Notes: a model not told the origin generated them from the sequence alone. A DNA stretch of 64,000 bases from Lysinimonas soli (GCF_042655435.1 NZ_JBHSMG010000002.1:1-64000), one strand, 5' to 3'. Shown: positions 1-10,686, numbered from the stretch's first letter. Program-made: numbers and translations.

Positions 1-537
1 GGCGGGCGGCTCGGCGGACGCGGGGGCGGGGGGGGGGGGCGTCGCGGCGCGCGCAAGGTGCGGGGGCGGTGCGGCTCGGCGGGCGCCGTCGGCGGGCGGG
101 GGTGCGGCTCGGCGGGCGCCGTCGGCGGGCGGCTCGGGTGGGTGCGCGGCCGGCGCCGAGGCGGGCGAGCGCGAGGCGTGCTGCGCCCCCGCACGTCGCG
201 GGGCCGGGGCGCGCCGCGCCCGCCGCGGGGGCCGCGCCGCACCGGGCCGCGCGCCGCGAGGGCCGAGCCGCACCACACCGGGCCGCGACAAGCTCGCCGT
301 GCCGCCGAGACTCCCCGAATCGACCCTCAGGACGTCGGGCGGGAGCATCCCTGGTCGCGCCGCCCCGCCGCGACCTGCCCCAACGCCACCCAAACTTCCC
401 AAATCGACCCTCGAGGCGCCCCGCAGCGTCGATTTGGGGAGTTTCGCAGGGGCGGGAGCGGGGCGCGCGGAGCGCGCGGGGGGCGGGAGCGGGGCGCGCG
501 GAGCGCGGGGGGGGGGCGGGCAGGGGCAGCGCGGGGG
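1..537. repeat. Extreme-GC non-coding region with repeats
   Basis: No convincing gene is seen. The DNA is almost pure G+C with a 12-G run at 28-39. A 33-bp tandem duplication occupies about 69-132, and a second local duplication of a GC-rich unit lies around 453-520. A 17-nt motif near aaactccccaaatcgac occurs three times: 308-324 (15/17 identical), 392-408, and inverted at 428-444. The last two form a hairpin with one wobble pair and a 19-nt loop. Open frames here have no recognisable domain and exist only because stop codons are rare in such DNA. Confidence 0.6.
392..444. repeat. 17-bp inverted repeat (hairpin)
   Basis: The arms at 392-408 and 428-444 pair over 17 positions with a single G-T wobble and enclose 19 nt. 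A further direct copy of the arm lies at 308-324. It is downstream of the leftward DUF2520 gene, so it could act as a transcription end, but the arm recurrence looks more like a dispersed palindromic repeat family. Confidence 0.6.
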
Positions 538-1320
538 TCAGGCGGGAGTCGGGCGGACTCCTGGGGCGCCGTCGAGGTCGGGTCCGATCCCCGTGTCGAG
601 AGCCGGCCCGGACTCGGCGGCGCTCAGCGCGTTCTCGACGGCCGAGCGCACCAGGGGGCCGAGCAGGCGGCCCGGATGCTCCACCCCGATGTCGCGCAGC
701 ATCCCGGCCGCCTGCGCCACGATCGCCGCCGAGAAGCCACGTGCCGTCGCGATCGCCTCGGAGTAGGCGGCGCGATCCGACTCGGCGACCACGATCGGCT
801 CCGCCCCCATCTCGACGACGAGCGCCTGCGCGATCGGCAGCACGGGAGCCGGCGCCGTCACGACGCACCAGCTCTCACGCAGGCGGACCAGGTCGACGCT
901 CGTGCCCGTGAAGTCCATGGCGGGATGGATCGCCAGCGGGATCGCGCCCGCGGCGAGAGCCGGCGCCAGCACCGAGATGCCCACGCCCGGGGCCGTGTGC
1001 ACCACGAGCTGGCCCGGCTGCCACGCTCCGGTCGCGGCGAGGCCCGCCACGAGGGCGGCGAGCTCCGGCTCGGGTACCGCGAGCAGCACGAGTTCGCTGC
1101 GTTCCACCAGCTCGGGCACCGACAGGATCGGCACCCCTGGCAGCAGCGCATCGGCACGGTCGCGCCCCGCCTCCGAGAGGGTCGAGATGCCGACGATCGC
1201 GTGCCCCGCGCCGCCGAGCGCGGCCCCCAGGACGGCCCCGACCCGGCCCGCGCCGACCACGCCGATTCCGAGGCGTCCGTCGCGGCGCGCGGCGCGGGCG
1301 TCGTTGAGCGCGTCGCTCAC
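538..1320 (-). CDS. Rossmann-like and DUF2520 domain protein
   Basis: This encodes 260 aa. An N-terminal NAD(P)-type Rossmann fold is shown by GVVGAGRVGAVLGAAL at about residues 15-30, and the C-terminal half is helical and resembles the DUF2520 region of 6-phosphogluconate/ketopantoate-reductase-like proteins. Substrate and reaction are not known from sequence. The GTG start at 1320 overlaps the stop of the upstream PH-domain gene in a GTGA junction, which fixes the start and implies translational coupling. In mycobacteria the orthologue precedes panC and panD; here no panC follows, only the GC-rich non-coding region. Family call is firm, function open. Confidence 0.85.
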   Translation of the reverse strand: MSDALNDARAARRDGRLGIGVVGAGRVGAVLGAALGGAGHAIVGISTLSEAGRDRADALLPGVPILSVPELVERSELVLLAVPEPELAALVAGLAATGAWQPGQLVVHTAPGVGISVLAPALAAGAIPLAIHPAMDFTGTSVDLVRLRESWCVVTAPAPVLPIAQALVVEMGAEPIVVAESDRAAYSEAIATARGFSAAIVAQAAGMLRDIGVEHPGRLLGPLVRSAVENALSAAESGPALDTGIGPDLDGAPGVRPTPA

Positions 1321-2912
1321 GCGCCGGCCTCGAGCGCGCCCGGTCGAAGCTCGGCCGGATTCGGGCGCGCGCGTCGCGGCGTCGTCGTGGCGCCGGATGC
1401 CCGCCAGCGGTGACTGCGGTCGGCCGCGGCTGCCGCGATCCCGCTCGCCGCGACCTCGCGGAAGAAGCGCGCGGCATCCTGGGCGTCGAGGGCTCCGAGC
1501 GTCGCGCGAATCGGCCCGGCCACGGTGTGCACGTGCACGTCGGCGAGCCGCAGCAGCCGCAGCAGCGGCCCCTGGTGCACCGAGACGCTCTGCATGCGCG
1601 CGGTCGGCACCACGACGAGCGAGCGCCAGATCGCCCCCCGGCGCAGCAGCACGGCCTGCGGCTCGAGGGCGAAGCCGTTGCGGCGCCACGAGAACCAGCG
1701 CAGCACGGCGGCCCGACGCGGTGAGGTCCGGTAGCCGTCGTCGCGGCGGGATCGGGCCAGGCCCGCTTCGATCAGCGCCGCAGCCCCGTCGTCGACGAGG
1801 TCGGGCAGCACGAGCTCGAGCACCTGGAAGACCTCGGCACGGCTGCCGACCGGCAGGATCGTCGAGGTGCGACGCCCGCCCTCGGCGCGATCGGAGTGCG
1901 CGGCGAGGTTGATGCGCACCTCCCACCAGTCCGCGGGACGCCAGAGCAGCGGCTGACTGATCTCGACCGAGTGGATACGGCCGGGCGGCAGCGTCTCGTT
2001 GTTCATCGAGAGCAGGCCGTAGCCCACGCGCACGCCGTCGGGCGTCGCGGCGATCGAATAGCGCAGCGAGCGCGAGAAGCGGCGCACGATCTGCGAGCCG
2101 ATGCCGAACAGGGCCGGGATGACGACGAACAGCACGACGAAGACGTGCGCGACGCTGGCCAGCACCGCTCCGGCGACCACGAGCAGCACGAAGATCACCG
2201 TGCGATCGTGCAGCACGGTCGAGCCGAGCAGCCGTCCGAGGTGCATCGTCACGACGGCGCCGGGCGGCGCGAGGTCGGGGTTCCGCTCGGGGGCGATGAA
2301 CTCCTTCGCCCGCTGGCCGACGATGCCGGCGAGGGTGCCGTCGTGTTCGGGGGCGGTGGCCGCGCCATCCGATGCGGCCGTGCCCGAGGCGAGCTGCAGG
2401 ATCACCTGGCGCAGCGCGTCGGCGTTGCGCCCGCTGAGGTAGGCCAGTTGCACGTTGGCGTCGTGACCGGCCACGTTGATGTCGAGCCGCGCGGCACCGA
2501 AGAGCCGGGCGAAGAGCGGCCGACCGACGTTGATGCCCTGGATGCGGTCGAGTCGCCCGCGCCGATTGGTGCGGAACAGGATGCCGCTGCGCACCTCGAC
2601 GAGCTCGTCGGTGATGCGGAAGCTGTGCACCCGCCACGACAGCCAGAACATGACGATGATCACGACGAGCACGCCCAGCACGACCAGCAGCGCGATCGGG
2701 ATGAGCCCGCGGCGCACGATGATGTCGATCGGGTCGCCGCCGTACTGCGGACCGCCCCCGACGAAGAACTCGAAGATGCGCTCGCGCAGGTTCGCCAGCA
2801 CGAATCCCGCGATCGCGACGAAGGCGAACCCGCCGCGCAGCAGAGGCGTAGCCGGGTGCAGCCGATGCCACTCGCCGTCGGCGAGGTCCTCGGCGACGCT
2901 CGCGATCGTCAT
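1317..2912 (-). CDS. PH domain-containing membrane protein (YdbT-like)
   Basis: A 531-aa protein with several hydrophobic segments (about residues 28-45, 75-95 and 240-270) and repeated bacterial PH-like (formerly DUF304) units. Landmarks are FRITDELVEVRSGILFR near residue 120 and a matching repeat near residue 310 (YSIAATPDGVRVGYGLL). It resembles the larger partner of the YdbS/YdbT pair. In Bacillus these proteins are linked to resistance to antimicrobials such as amylocyclicin; the role here is inferred only. It sits 7 bp downstream of the smaller PH-domain gene in a long leftward operon that also holds the folate genes. Confidence 0.8.
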   Translation of the reverse strand: MTIASVAEDLADGEWHRLHPATPLLRGGFAFVAIAGFVLANLRERIFEFFVGGGPQYGGDPIDIIVRRGLIPIALLVVLGVLVVIIVMFWLSWRVHSFRITDELVEVRSGILFRTNRRGRLDRIQGINVGRPLFARLFGAARLDINVAGHDANVQLAYLSGRNADALRQVILQLASGTAASDGAATAPEHDGTLAGIVGQRAKEFIAPERNPDLAPPGAVVTMHLGRLLGSTVLHDRTVIFVLLVVAGAVLASVAHVFVVLFVVIPALFGIGSQIVRRFSRSLRYSIAATPDGVRVGYGLLSMNNETLPPGRIHSVEISQPLLWRPADWWEVRINLAAHSDRAEGGRRTSTILPVGSRAEVFQVLELVLPDLVDDGAAALIEAGLARSRRDDGYRTSPRRAAVLRWFSWRRNGFALEPQAVLLRRGAIWRSLVVVPTARMQSVSVHQGPLLRLLRLADVHVHTVAGPIRATLGALDAQDAARFFREVAASGIAAAAADRSHRWRASGATTTPRRARPNPAELRPGALEAGA

Positions 2913-2919
2913 CGACGCC

Positions 2920-3498
2920 TCATAGGCCGGCCCGGCGGCTCTCAGCCAGGTCGACGAGCCGGTCGCGAAGCTCTTCGGCGTCGGCCATCGGTAGACCCGG
3001 GACTGCCACGTTGCTCGCCGATGCGGCCGTGACGAGCTTCAGCTCGGCGAGCCCCATGGCGCGATCGAGGGGCCCGCGGTTGATGTCGACGAGCTGCATG
3101 CGGCCGTAGGGAACAGCAGCGAATCGCTGGAACATGATCCCGCGCCGCACCAGGAAGTCGTCGTCGCGCAGCAGATACCCGATCGCGCGCACCCGGCGCG
3201 GGGTGAAGGCGATGACCACGATCCCGATCGCGAGCACGACGCCGGGCAAGGCGAGCAGGGCCGGTAGCTGTGCGATCCAGAACGGGACGGCGGCGGCCGC
3301 GGTGAGCGCGAGGGTGCCGAGGATCGAGCCGACCAGGTCGACCCAGACGAAACGGGGCGAGACCCGCCGCCACTGCCCGGGAACGGGGTCGAGTGCGCCG
3401 CGCGGCGTTGCGGGCATGGCCGGAGTGTCGCTCACGACCTCAACGGTACCCGGGCTCGGCGACGGCGCGGCCGTGGGGCCGGGCGCGGAACCGCTCAT
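2920..3498 (-). CDS. PH domain-containing membrane protein (YdbS-like)
   Basis: A 192-aa protein with a low-complexity Pro/Ser/Ala N-terminus, a pair of transmembrane segments (about residues 55-100) and one bacterial PH unit, marked by YLLRDDDFLVRRGIMFQRF and the following PYGRMQLVDINRGPLDR. This is the usual layout of the small YdbS-type partner of the downstream YdbT-like protein. The ATG at 3498 overlaps the TGA of the upstream DUF3180 gene, which supports this start over internal alternatives. Probably forms a membrane complex with the 531-aa neighbour; no enzymatic motif is visible. Confidence 0.8.
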   Translation of the reverse strand: MSGSAPGPTAAPSPSPGTVEVVSDTPAMPATPRGALDPVPGQWRRVSPRFVWVDLVGSILGTLALTAAAAVPFWIAQLPALLALPGVVLAIGIVVIAFTPRRVRAIGYLLRDDDFLVRRGIMFQRFAAVPYGRMQLVDINRGPLDRAMGLAELKLVTAASASNVAVPGLPMADAEELRDRLVDLAESRRAGL

Positions 3499-3977
3499 GG
3501 CTGCGCGTGCGCCGGGTCGTGGTCGGCGTGATCCTCGTCGTTCTGCGGCGGTACCCGGCAGAGGAACTCGGCGACGAGGCCCGCGACGAGCAGCAGGATC
3601 GCGGCCCCGAACGAGGCCAGGATGCGCAGCACGAAGTCGGCCGTCGTGGAGTTCGACCGGATGAGCAGGTCGATCGTGAAGCCGAGACCCACCCCCGAGA
3701 GCAGGGCGCCGGTCAGGCTCGACGCCTTGGCCAGCACGACGACCCGCATGGCGTAGAAGGCGTCGATCCGCCGTCGCACCGGTCCGTGGGTGGCGCGGTA
3801 CACCGGAACGGCCAGGACGACGATCAGCACCGCGATCGCCGCCAGGGTGATCGCGAAGCTGTATTCGGGCCGCACCTTCGGCAGGCCCGCGGCGGCCAGC
3901 GCGAGCTGGGAGAGGAACCCGAGCACCGTGCCGATGACCCCGAGAGCGACGAGCGGGCCCGGACGGGTGTGCTTCAC
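3495..3977 (-). CDS. DUF3180 domain-containing membrane protein
   Basis: A 160-aa integral membrane protein with four predicted hydrophobic helices, a short basic N-terminus (VKHTRPGPL) and an acidic, His-rich C-terminal tail (NDEDHADHDPAH). The family occurs next to folK in Actinobacteria, and the same place holds here. The GTG start at 3977 overlaps the folK stop (GTGA), and the stop overlaps the next gene in the same way. Function is unknown; the conserved position suggests only co-expression with the folate genes. Confidence 0.8.
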   Translation of the reverse strand: MKHTRPGPLVALGVIGTVLGFLSQLALAAAGLPKVRPEYSFAITLAAIAVLIVVLAVPVYRATHGPVRRRIDAFYAMRVVVLAKASSLTGALLSGVGLGFTIDLLIRSNSTTADFVLRILASFGAAILLLVAGLVAEFLCRVPPQNDEDHADHDPAHAQP

Positions 3978-4465
3978 GGCAGGGCCTCCACGAGGTCGGC
4001 GACGCGGCCGTGGCCGGGCAGCACGGCATCCGGGTCCACCTCGAGCCACGGCTTCAGCACGAAGTCGCGCTCCGCGGCGCGCGGATGCGGCAGCGTCAGC
4101 CGCTCGGTGCTGCTGACCATCCCGGCGAAGTCCACGATGTCGAGGTCGAGGGTGCGGTCACCCCAGCGCTCGGCACGGACGCGGCCATGCGCCTGTTCGA
4201 TCGTGCCGAGGAGGTCGAGCAGGGCATCCGGGGTGAGCGTGGTGGTGACGAGCGCGACCGCGTTGAGGTAGGCGGGGGCGTCGTGGTCGACCCCGCCCGG
4301 CCGCACGGCCGGGGTCTCGACGACGCTCGAGATCGCGGTGAGCTCGACTCCGGGCGCGTCGGCGAGCTCGCGCGTCGCTGCGAGCAGGGTCGCGCGACGG
4401 TCGCCGAGATTCGCTCCGAGCGCGATCACGGCCGGGGACGCGATGAGGCGTTTGGTCACACTCAT
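3974..4465 (-). CDS. folK: 2-amino-4-hydroxy-6-hydroxymethyldihydropteridine diphosphokinase
   Basis: A 163-aa HPPK of usual length. It transfers pyrophosphate from ATP to 6-hydroxymethyl-7,8-dihydropterin, the step before dihydropteroate synthase. Diagnostic stretches are ALGANLGDRRATL near the N-terminus, the conserved WGDRTLDLDI segment with the metal-binding Asp pair, and LPHPRAAERDFVLKPW. It lies in the folE-folP-folB-folK run and overlaps folB upstream by 4 bp and the DUF3180 gene downstream by 4 bp. Confidence 0.95.
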   Translation of the reverse strand: MSVTKRLIASPAVIALGANLGDRRATLLAATRELADAPGVELTAISSVVETPAVRPGGVDHDAPAYLNAVALVTTTLTPDALLDLLGTIEQAHGRVRAERWGDRTLDLDIVDFAGMVSSTERLTLPHPRAAERDFVLKPWLEVDPDAVLPGHGRVADLVEALP

Positions 4466-4833
4466 GGCTGCCGCTCCCTGACGATCGTGACACTGACATC
4501 TTCGAACGGCACCGTGATGGGCGCGTTCGGCTTGTGCACGGTGACCTCCACCGAGTGCACCCGCCGATGCTCGAGCACGATCGCGGCGATGCGCTCGGCC
4601 AGGGTCTCGATGAGGTCGACCGGATCGCGCTCGACGGCGGCGACGATCGCCTCGGCCAGCACCCCGTAGTGCACGGTGGCTGCGAGGTCGTCACCTGCAC
4701 CGGCGTCGGCGAGCGAGAGGTGCACGACCACGTCGATCACGAACGGCTGCCCCTCGACGCGCTCGTGCTCGAGCACGCCGTGGAAGCCGGTGGCCCGCAC
4801 GCCGGTGAGGGTGATGCGGTCGAGGGCGCTCAC
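4462..4833 (-). CDS. folB: Dihydroneopterin aldolase
   Basis: A 123-aa protein of normal FolB length, converting 7,8-dihydroneopterin to 6-hydroxymethyl-7,8-dihydropterin and glycolaldehyde. Recognisable segments are TGFHGVLEHERVEGQPF (substrate pocket), the VHYGVLAE motif, LIETLAERIA and the terminal HKPNAPI with its catalytic Lys. The GTG start at 4833 overlaps the folP stop in a GTGA junction; an upstream ATG at 4863 in the same frame would intrude 34 bp into folP and is less likely. Confidence 0.93.
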   Translation of the reverse strand: MSALDRITLTGVRATGFHGVLEHERVEGQPFVIDVVVHLSLADAGAGDDLAATVHYGVLAEAIVAAVERDPVDLIETLAERIAAIVLEHRRVHSVEVTVHKPNAPITVPFEDVSVTIVRERQP

Positions 4834-5645
4834 GGGCGCGCTCCGGACTGCCAGCGCGTCCACACGTCGAGCGCCAGGCGGGTTGACGCGACGTCGTGCA
4901 CCCGAACCGCCCAGGCTCCGGATGCGGCGGCGAGCGCGCTGATCACGGCGGTGGGAGCATCCCGATCGCTCGTCGGCGCCCCGTCGGGCAGCAGTTCGGC
5001 GAGGAACCGCTTGCGCGACGCCCCGATCAGCACGCCGTGACCCAGCGACGACAGCTGCTCGAGGTGACCCAGCAGGCGCCAGTTCTGCTCGGCGGTCTTG
5101 CCGAAGCCGAGGCCCGGGTCGACGACGATCTGCTCGGGTCGCACGCCCTCGACGACGAGGCGCGCGATGCGGCTCTTGAGTTCGCGGCGCACCTCGGCGA
5201 CGACGTTCCGGTACTCCGGCTTGGCGTCGGCGCCGCCCTCGCGCCAGTGCATGACGACGTAGTGCACCCCGGTGTCGGCGACCGCCCGCGCCATGGCCCC
5301 GTCGGCGAGGCCGCCCGAGACGTCGTTGATGATCTGCGCGCCGGCGTCGACGGCGGCGAGGGCGGTCGAGGCGTGCTTGGTGTCGATGCTCACCGGGATG
5401 CCGCGGCTCACCAGTTCCCGGACCACCGGGATCACACGGCGCTTCTCGGCCTTCGGCTCGACCGGAGTCGCGCCCGGGCGGGTGGACTCGCCCCCCACGT
5501 CGACGATGCTCGCGCCCTGCTCGACGAGGGCGACCGCGTGGGCGACGGCCGCGTCGACGTCGGCGTACCGCCCGCCATCGCTGAACGAGTCGGGGGTGAC
5601 GTTGAGCACGCCCATGATCTGGGGCGCGACCGGACGGGCGGTCAT
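4830..5645 (-). CDS. folP: Dihydropteroate synthase
   Basis: A 271-aa TIM-barrel enzyme joining p-aminobenzoate to hydroxymethyl-dihydropterin pyrophosphate; target of sulfonamides. Both family signatures are present: MGVLNVTPDSFSDGG at about residues 11-25 and DVGGESTRPGA at about 50-60, followed by DPGLGFGKTAEQN and the C-terminal GASRKRFL. The ATG at 5645 overlaps the folE stop (ATGA). No sign of a second, divergent folP copy in this window. Confidence 0.96.
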   Translation of the reverse strand: MTARPVAPQIMGVLNVTPDSFSDGGRYADVDAAVAHAVALVEQGASIVDVGGESTRPGATPVEPKAEKRRVIPVVRELVSRGIPVSIDTKHASTALAAVDAGAQIINDVSGGLADGAMARAVADTGVHYVVMHWREGGADAKPEYRNVVAEVRRELKSRIARLVVEGVRPEQIVVDPGLGFGKTAEQNWRLLGHLEQLSSLGHGVLIGASRKRFLAELLPDGAPTSDRDAPTAVISALAAASGAWAVRVHDVASTRLALDVWTRWQSGARP

Positions 5646-6244
5646 GAGGCGACCCCCTCCGGGCGAGCCGCCGCGCCCGTGCCGATCAGGCTCATCGCCT
5701 CGGCGCGCGCGATCGGATCGGCGAGCGCCCCGCGGCTTGCGACCGTGACCGTCGTGCTGTCGACCTGCCGCGTTCCGCGGGCCGTCACGCAGCCGTGGCG
5801 GGCATCGAGCACGACGAGGACGCCGCGTGGATCGAGGCCGCTCTCGAGAGTCGACGCGACCTCCTCGCCGAGCCGCTCCTGCAGCTGCGGGCGGGCAGCG
5901 AGGATCTCAACCACCTGGGCGAGCCGTCCGAGGCCGACGATGCGGGATCCCGGCAGGTACGCGACGTGCGCGACCCCCGTGAACGGCAGCAGGTGATGCT
6001 CGCAGATCGAGCGGAAGGCGATGTCGCGCACGAGCACCAGTTCGCCGAGTTGACCCGGCGCGGCGAGGAACTCGCTCGCGTCGAGCAGCGGCGCCAGGGG
6101 GTCGCGGTCGAGCCCGGAGAAGAACTCCGCGTAGGCCTCGGCGACCCGCCCGGGGGTCGCCACCAGGCCGGGCCGCGAGACATCCTCGCCGATCGCGGCG
6201 AGGAGCTCGGCCACGGCCGCCTCGATGCGTCCGGAGTCGATCAC
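5642..6244 (-). CDS. folE: GTP cyclohydrolase I
   Basis: A 200-aa enzyme making dihydroneopterin triphosphate from GTP, the first step of folate synthesis. The zinc-site motif CEHHLLPF and the later HGCVTARG supply the conserved Cys/His ligands, and LGRLAQVVEILAARPQLQERL is the usual helix. The GTG at 6244 gives a standard N-terminus (VIDSGRIEAAVAELL) 7 nt after the ftsH stop; a longer frame would reach into ftsH and begins with an Arg-rich shadow sequence, so I reject it. Confidence 0.94.
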   Translation of the reverse strand: MIDSGRIEAAVAELLAAIGEDVSRPGLVATPGRVAEAYAEFFSGLDRDPLAPLLDASEFLAAPGQLGELVLVRDIAFRSICEHHLLPFTGVAHVAYLPGSRIVGLGRLAQVVEILAARPQLQERLGEEVASTLESGLDPRGVLVVLDARHGCVTARGTRQVDSTTVTVASRGALADPIARAEAMSLIGTGAAARPEGVAS

Positions 6245-6251
6245 GGCCCTC

Positions 6252-8270
<2,019 letters not shown>

Positions 8271-8377
8271 AGTCGCTCGGGCGTCTCGCCCGATCCTCCC
8301 TCAGAAACGTGACTGCCAGGCTATCGTGCGTGTCCTTGGCGGCGTCTGGATGTTCGCCTCCGGCATATCGGCTGGTT

Positions 8378-8929
8378 TCAGCTGTAGACGTGGGGGGCCA
8401 GGACGGCCACCGCGCGCAGGTTGCGGTAGCGCTCGGCGTAGTCGAGGCCGTAGCCCACGACGAAGGCGTTCGGAATGTCGTAGCCGACGTATTTCGCGTC
8501 GATGTGCACCTTCTCGGCCTCGGGTTTGCGCAGCAGGGCGCAGATCTCGAGGGATGCCGGGTTGCGGCTCTCGAGGTTGGCCTTCAGCCACGAGAGGGTC
8601 AGGCCCGAGTCGACGATGTCCTCGACGATGAGCACGTGCCGGCCCTGCAGCTCGGTGTCGAGGTCTTTGATGATGCGGACGACACCACTCGACTCGGTGC
8701 TGCTGCCGTAGGAGCTCACCGCCATCCAGTCCATCTCGACGTCGCGCCGGAGCTCGCGAGCCAGGTCGGCCATGACCATGACGGCACCGCGGAGCACGCC
8801 GACGAGCAGCAGATCGCGACCGGCGTAGTCGATCTCGATCTGCCGCGAGAGCTCGGCGATCCGCGCCTGCAGCTGCGCCTCGGTGTAGAGGATCTCCTCG
8901 AGATCTCCGTCGACGTCATGCGGTTCCAT
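8378..8929 (-). CDS. hpt: Hypoxanthine phosphoribosyltransferase
   Basis: A 183-aa purine salvage enzyme converting hypoxanthine or guanine plus PRPP to IMP or GMP. The PRPP-binding signature is VLIVEDIVDSGLTLSWL (about residues 108-124), with the flexible-loop region SSYGSSTESSG before it. The C-terminal PNAFVVGYGLDYAERYRNL is the base-binding portion. The ATG at 8929 overlaps the 3' end of tilS by 14 bp, an arrangement shared with other Actinobacteria, so the two are co-transcribed. Confidence 0.95.
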   Translation of the reverse strand: MEPHDVDGDLEEILYTEAQLQARIAELSRQIEIDYAGRDLLLVGVLRGAVMVMADLARELRRDVEMDWMAVSSYGSSTESSGVVRIIKDLDTELQGRHVLIVEDIVDSGLTLSWLKANLESRNPASLEICALLRKPEAEKVHIDAKYVGYDIPNAFVVGYGLDYAERYRNLRAVAVLAPHVYS

Positions 8930-9965
8930 CTGCGCCTCTCGCCTCGAAGCGGAGCTTCCCGCCCCGCCGCACCACCCTAACGCCGGGCAGATCCAGCCCG
9001 GTCTGACCGTGCCAGTCGGTGACCAGTCGGGCCACGTCGAGGGTCTGCGCCCGGCTGAGCGCCACTCCGAACTCGGCCGAGACCACCAGGCGGATGATCC
9101 GCTGACGCAGTGCCGGCGGGTTGGCGGCCAGAGCGTCGACAGGCAGCGCGAGGCCCGCCTCGGAGTGCTCGGCCAGGTCTTCGGCGACCTCGGCCGCGAA
9201 GGTGTCGAGTGCCGCCGCGTCTTCGCGCAGCTGCTCGGCGGTACGGGCGAGGGCCTCCGCGACGCCGGGCCCGAGCTCGGCCTCGAGCACCGGCAGCACG
9301 GTCTGCCGCACACGCACCCGGGTGAATCCGGGATCGGCGTTGTGGGGGTCGAGCCACGGCTCGAGCCCGGCGTCGGCGCACGCCTGCACGGTCGTCGCGC
9401 GCCGGACGCCGAGCAGCGGCCGACGGAAGCTCCCGCCGGTGGCCATGGGCCGCTCGGCCGGCATCCCCTGCAGGCTCGCGGCGCCGCTGCCCCGGGCGAG
9501 CCCGAGCAGCACGGTCTCGGCCTGGTCGTCGAGCGTGTGGGCCAGCAGGACAACGGACGCCTCGAGGTCGGATGCCGCCCGCTCCAGCGCGGCGTAGCGG
9601 GCGAGGCGGGCCGCGGCCTCGGGGCCGCCGTGTCCGCTGCCGCCGTGTCCACTGCCGACGTGCCCGCCGCCGACCCACACGCGCTCGACCCGGACGGGCG
9701 CGAGTCCGAGGGCGGTGGCCTGCTGCGCGGCTCGCGCCGCGACATCCGCCGAGCCGTTCTGCAGCCCGTGGTCGACGATCAGGGCGCCGCCGCGCCAGCC
9801 GCCTCGCGGCGCCTCGAAGGCGAGTGCGGCGGCGAGCGCGAGCGAATCGGAGCCGCCGCTCAGGGCGACGAGCACGAGCGCGTCCGGCGAGAGACCGTCG
9901 AGGGCCGCGCGGGTGGCCCGCCGCAGCTCGGCGATCGCGGGGGTCAGTCGGGGGCGATCAGGCAT
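8916..9965 (-). CDS. tilS: tRNA(Ile)-lysidine synthetase
   Basis: A 349-aa N-type ATP pyrophosphatase that places lysidine at C34 of tRNA-Ile(CAU). The PP-loop is ALSGGSDSLALAAAL at about residues 34-48; HTLDDQAETVLLGLARGSG and the MPAERPM/RPLL region follow as in the family. A Gly/His/Ser repeat insertion (GGGHVGSGHGGSGHGG, about residues 98-113), encoded by three 15-bp DNA repeats, precedes the conserved EAAARLARYAAL. The gene is divergent from ppa and overlaps hpt. Confidence 0.93.
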   Translation of the reverse strand: MPDRPRLTPAIAELRRATRAALDGLSPDALVLVALSGGSDSLALAAALAFEAPRGGWRGGALIVDHGLQNGSADVAARAAQQATALGLAPVRVERVWVGGGHVGSGHGGSGHGGPEAAARLARYAALERAASDLEASVVLLAHTLDDQAETVLLGLARGSGAASLQGMPAERPMATGGSFRRPLLGVRRATTVQACADAGLEPWLDPHNADPGFTRVRVRQTVLPVLEAELGPGVAEALARTAEQLREDAAALDTFAAEVAEDLAEHSEAGLALPVDALAANPPALRQRIIRLVVSAEFGVALSRAQTLDVARLVTDWHGQTGLDLPGVRVVRRGGKLRFEARGADGTA

Positions 9966-10024
9966 CGGCTAACGTTATTGCGTCATCCGACCCCGCCGGA
10001 AAGCCCCGAGGAGAACCCCCAGCC

Positions 10025-10519
10025 ATGGCCGACTACGCCGCGATCATCGAGATCCCCAAGGGCAGCCGCAACAAGTACGAGGTCGACCACGAGACGGGCC
10101 GGGTCTTTCTGGATCGCGTGCTCTACACGAGCTTCGTCTACCCGACCGACTACGGCTTCTTCGAGCACACCCTCGGTCTCGACGGCGACCCGGTCGACGT
10201 GCTCGTGCTGCTCGACTACCCGCTGTTCCCGGGCGTGGGCGTGACGGTGCGCCCGGTCGGCGTGTTCAACATGACCGACGACGGCGGCAGCGACGCGAAG
10301 ATCATCGCGGTGCCGGCGAAGGACCCGCGGTGGGCGCACATCCAGGACGTCACCGACATCCCGGAGTACACCCGCAAAGAGATCGAGCACTTCTTCGAGC
10401 ACTACAAGGACCTCGAGCCCGGCAAGTGGGTCAAGACCGAGGGCTGGGGCGACGTCGCCGAGGCGGAAGCCGTGATCGCCGCCGGCCTCGAGGCCTACGT
10501 TCCCCCCGCGGGGCACTAG
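10025..10519 (+). CDS. ppa: Inorganic pyrophosphatase
   Basis: A 164-aa soluble family I pyrophosphatase. It hydrolyses PPi and so drives biosynthetic reactions. The signature DGDPVDVLVLLDYPLFPG contains the three metal-binding Asp residues, and YPTDYGF and KDPRW/HFFEHYKDLEPGKWV are also conserved. A purine-rich GAGGAGA ribosome site sits 9-15 nt before the ATG. Divergent from tilS, so the 59-bp gap probably holds both promoters. Confidence 0.97.
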   Translation: MADYAAIIEIPKGSRNKYEVDHETGRVFLDRVLYTSFVYPTDYGFFEHTLGLDGDPVDVLVLLDYPLFPGVGVTVRPVGVFNMTDDGGSDAKIIAVPAKDPRWAHIQDVTDIPEYTRKEIEHFFEHYKDLEPGKWVKTEGWGDVAEAEAVIAAGLEAYVPPAGH

Positions 10520-10686
10520 CCCCAGGGGCCCGTCGGTCTCCGAGATCACCCGGCACCGTGCCGAATCAAGGAGATCTTCTGCCCGCGAAGCGGCAAGGGC
10601 GGTAGCAGTAGGGCTTCCGATCACGATCCGCTCGATTCGGCACCGCCCATGTGCGGCGGTCGGCGAGGAAGCCTAGTCTTCTGACC

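Noticed and set aside
58..1413. Long rightward open frames at the left edge
   Set aside because: They are Arg/Gly/Ala-rich, lack any domain and run antisense to the DUF2520 gene; rare stop codons in such DNA explain them.
1317..2871. Extension of the DUF2520 protein to a 777-residue product
   Set aside because: The added N-terminal part is an out-of-frame reading of the PH-domain gene; the GTGA overlap fixes the true start at 1320.
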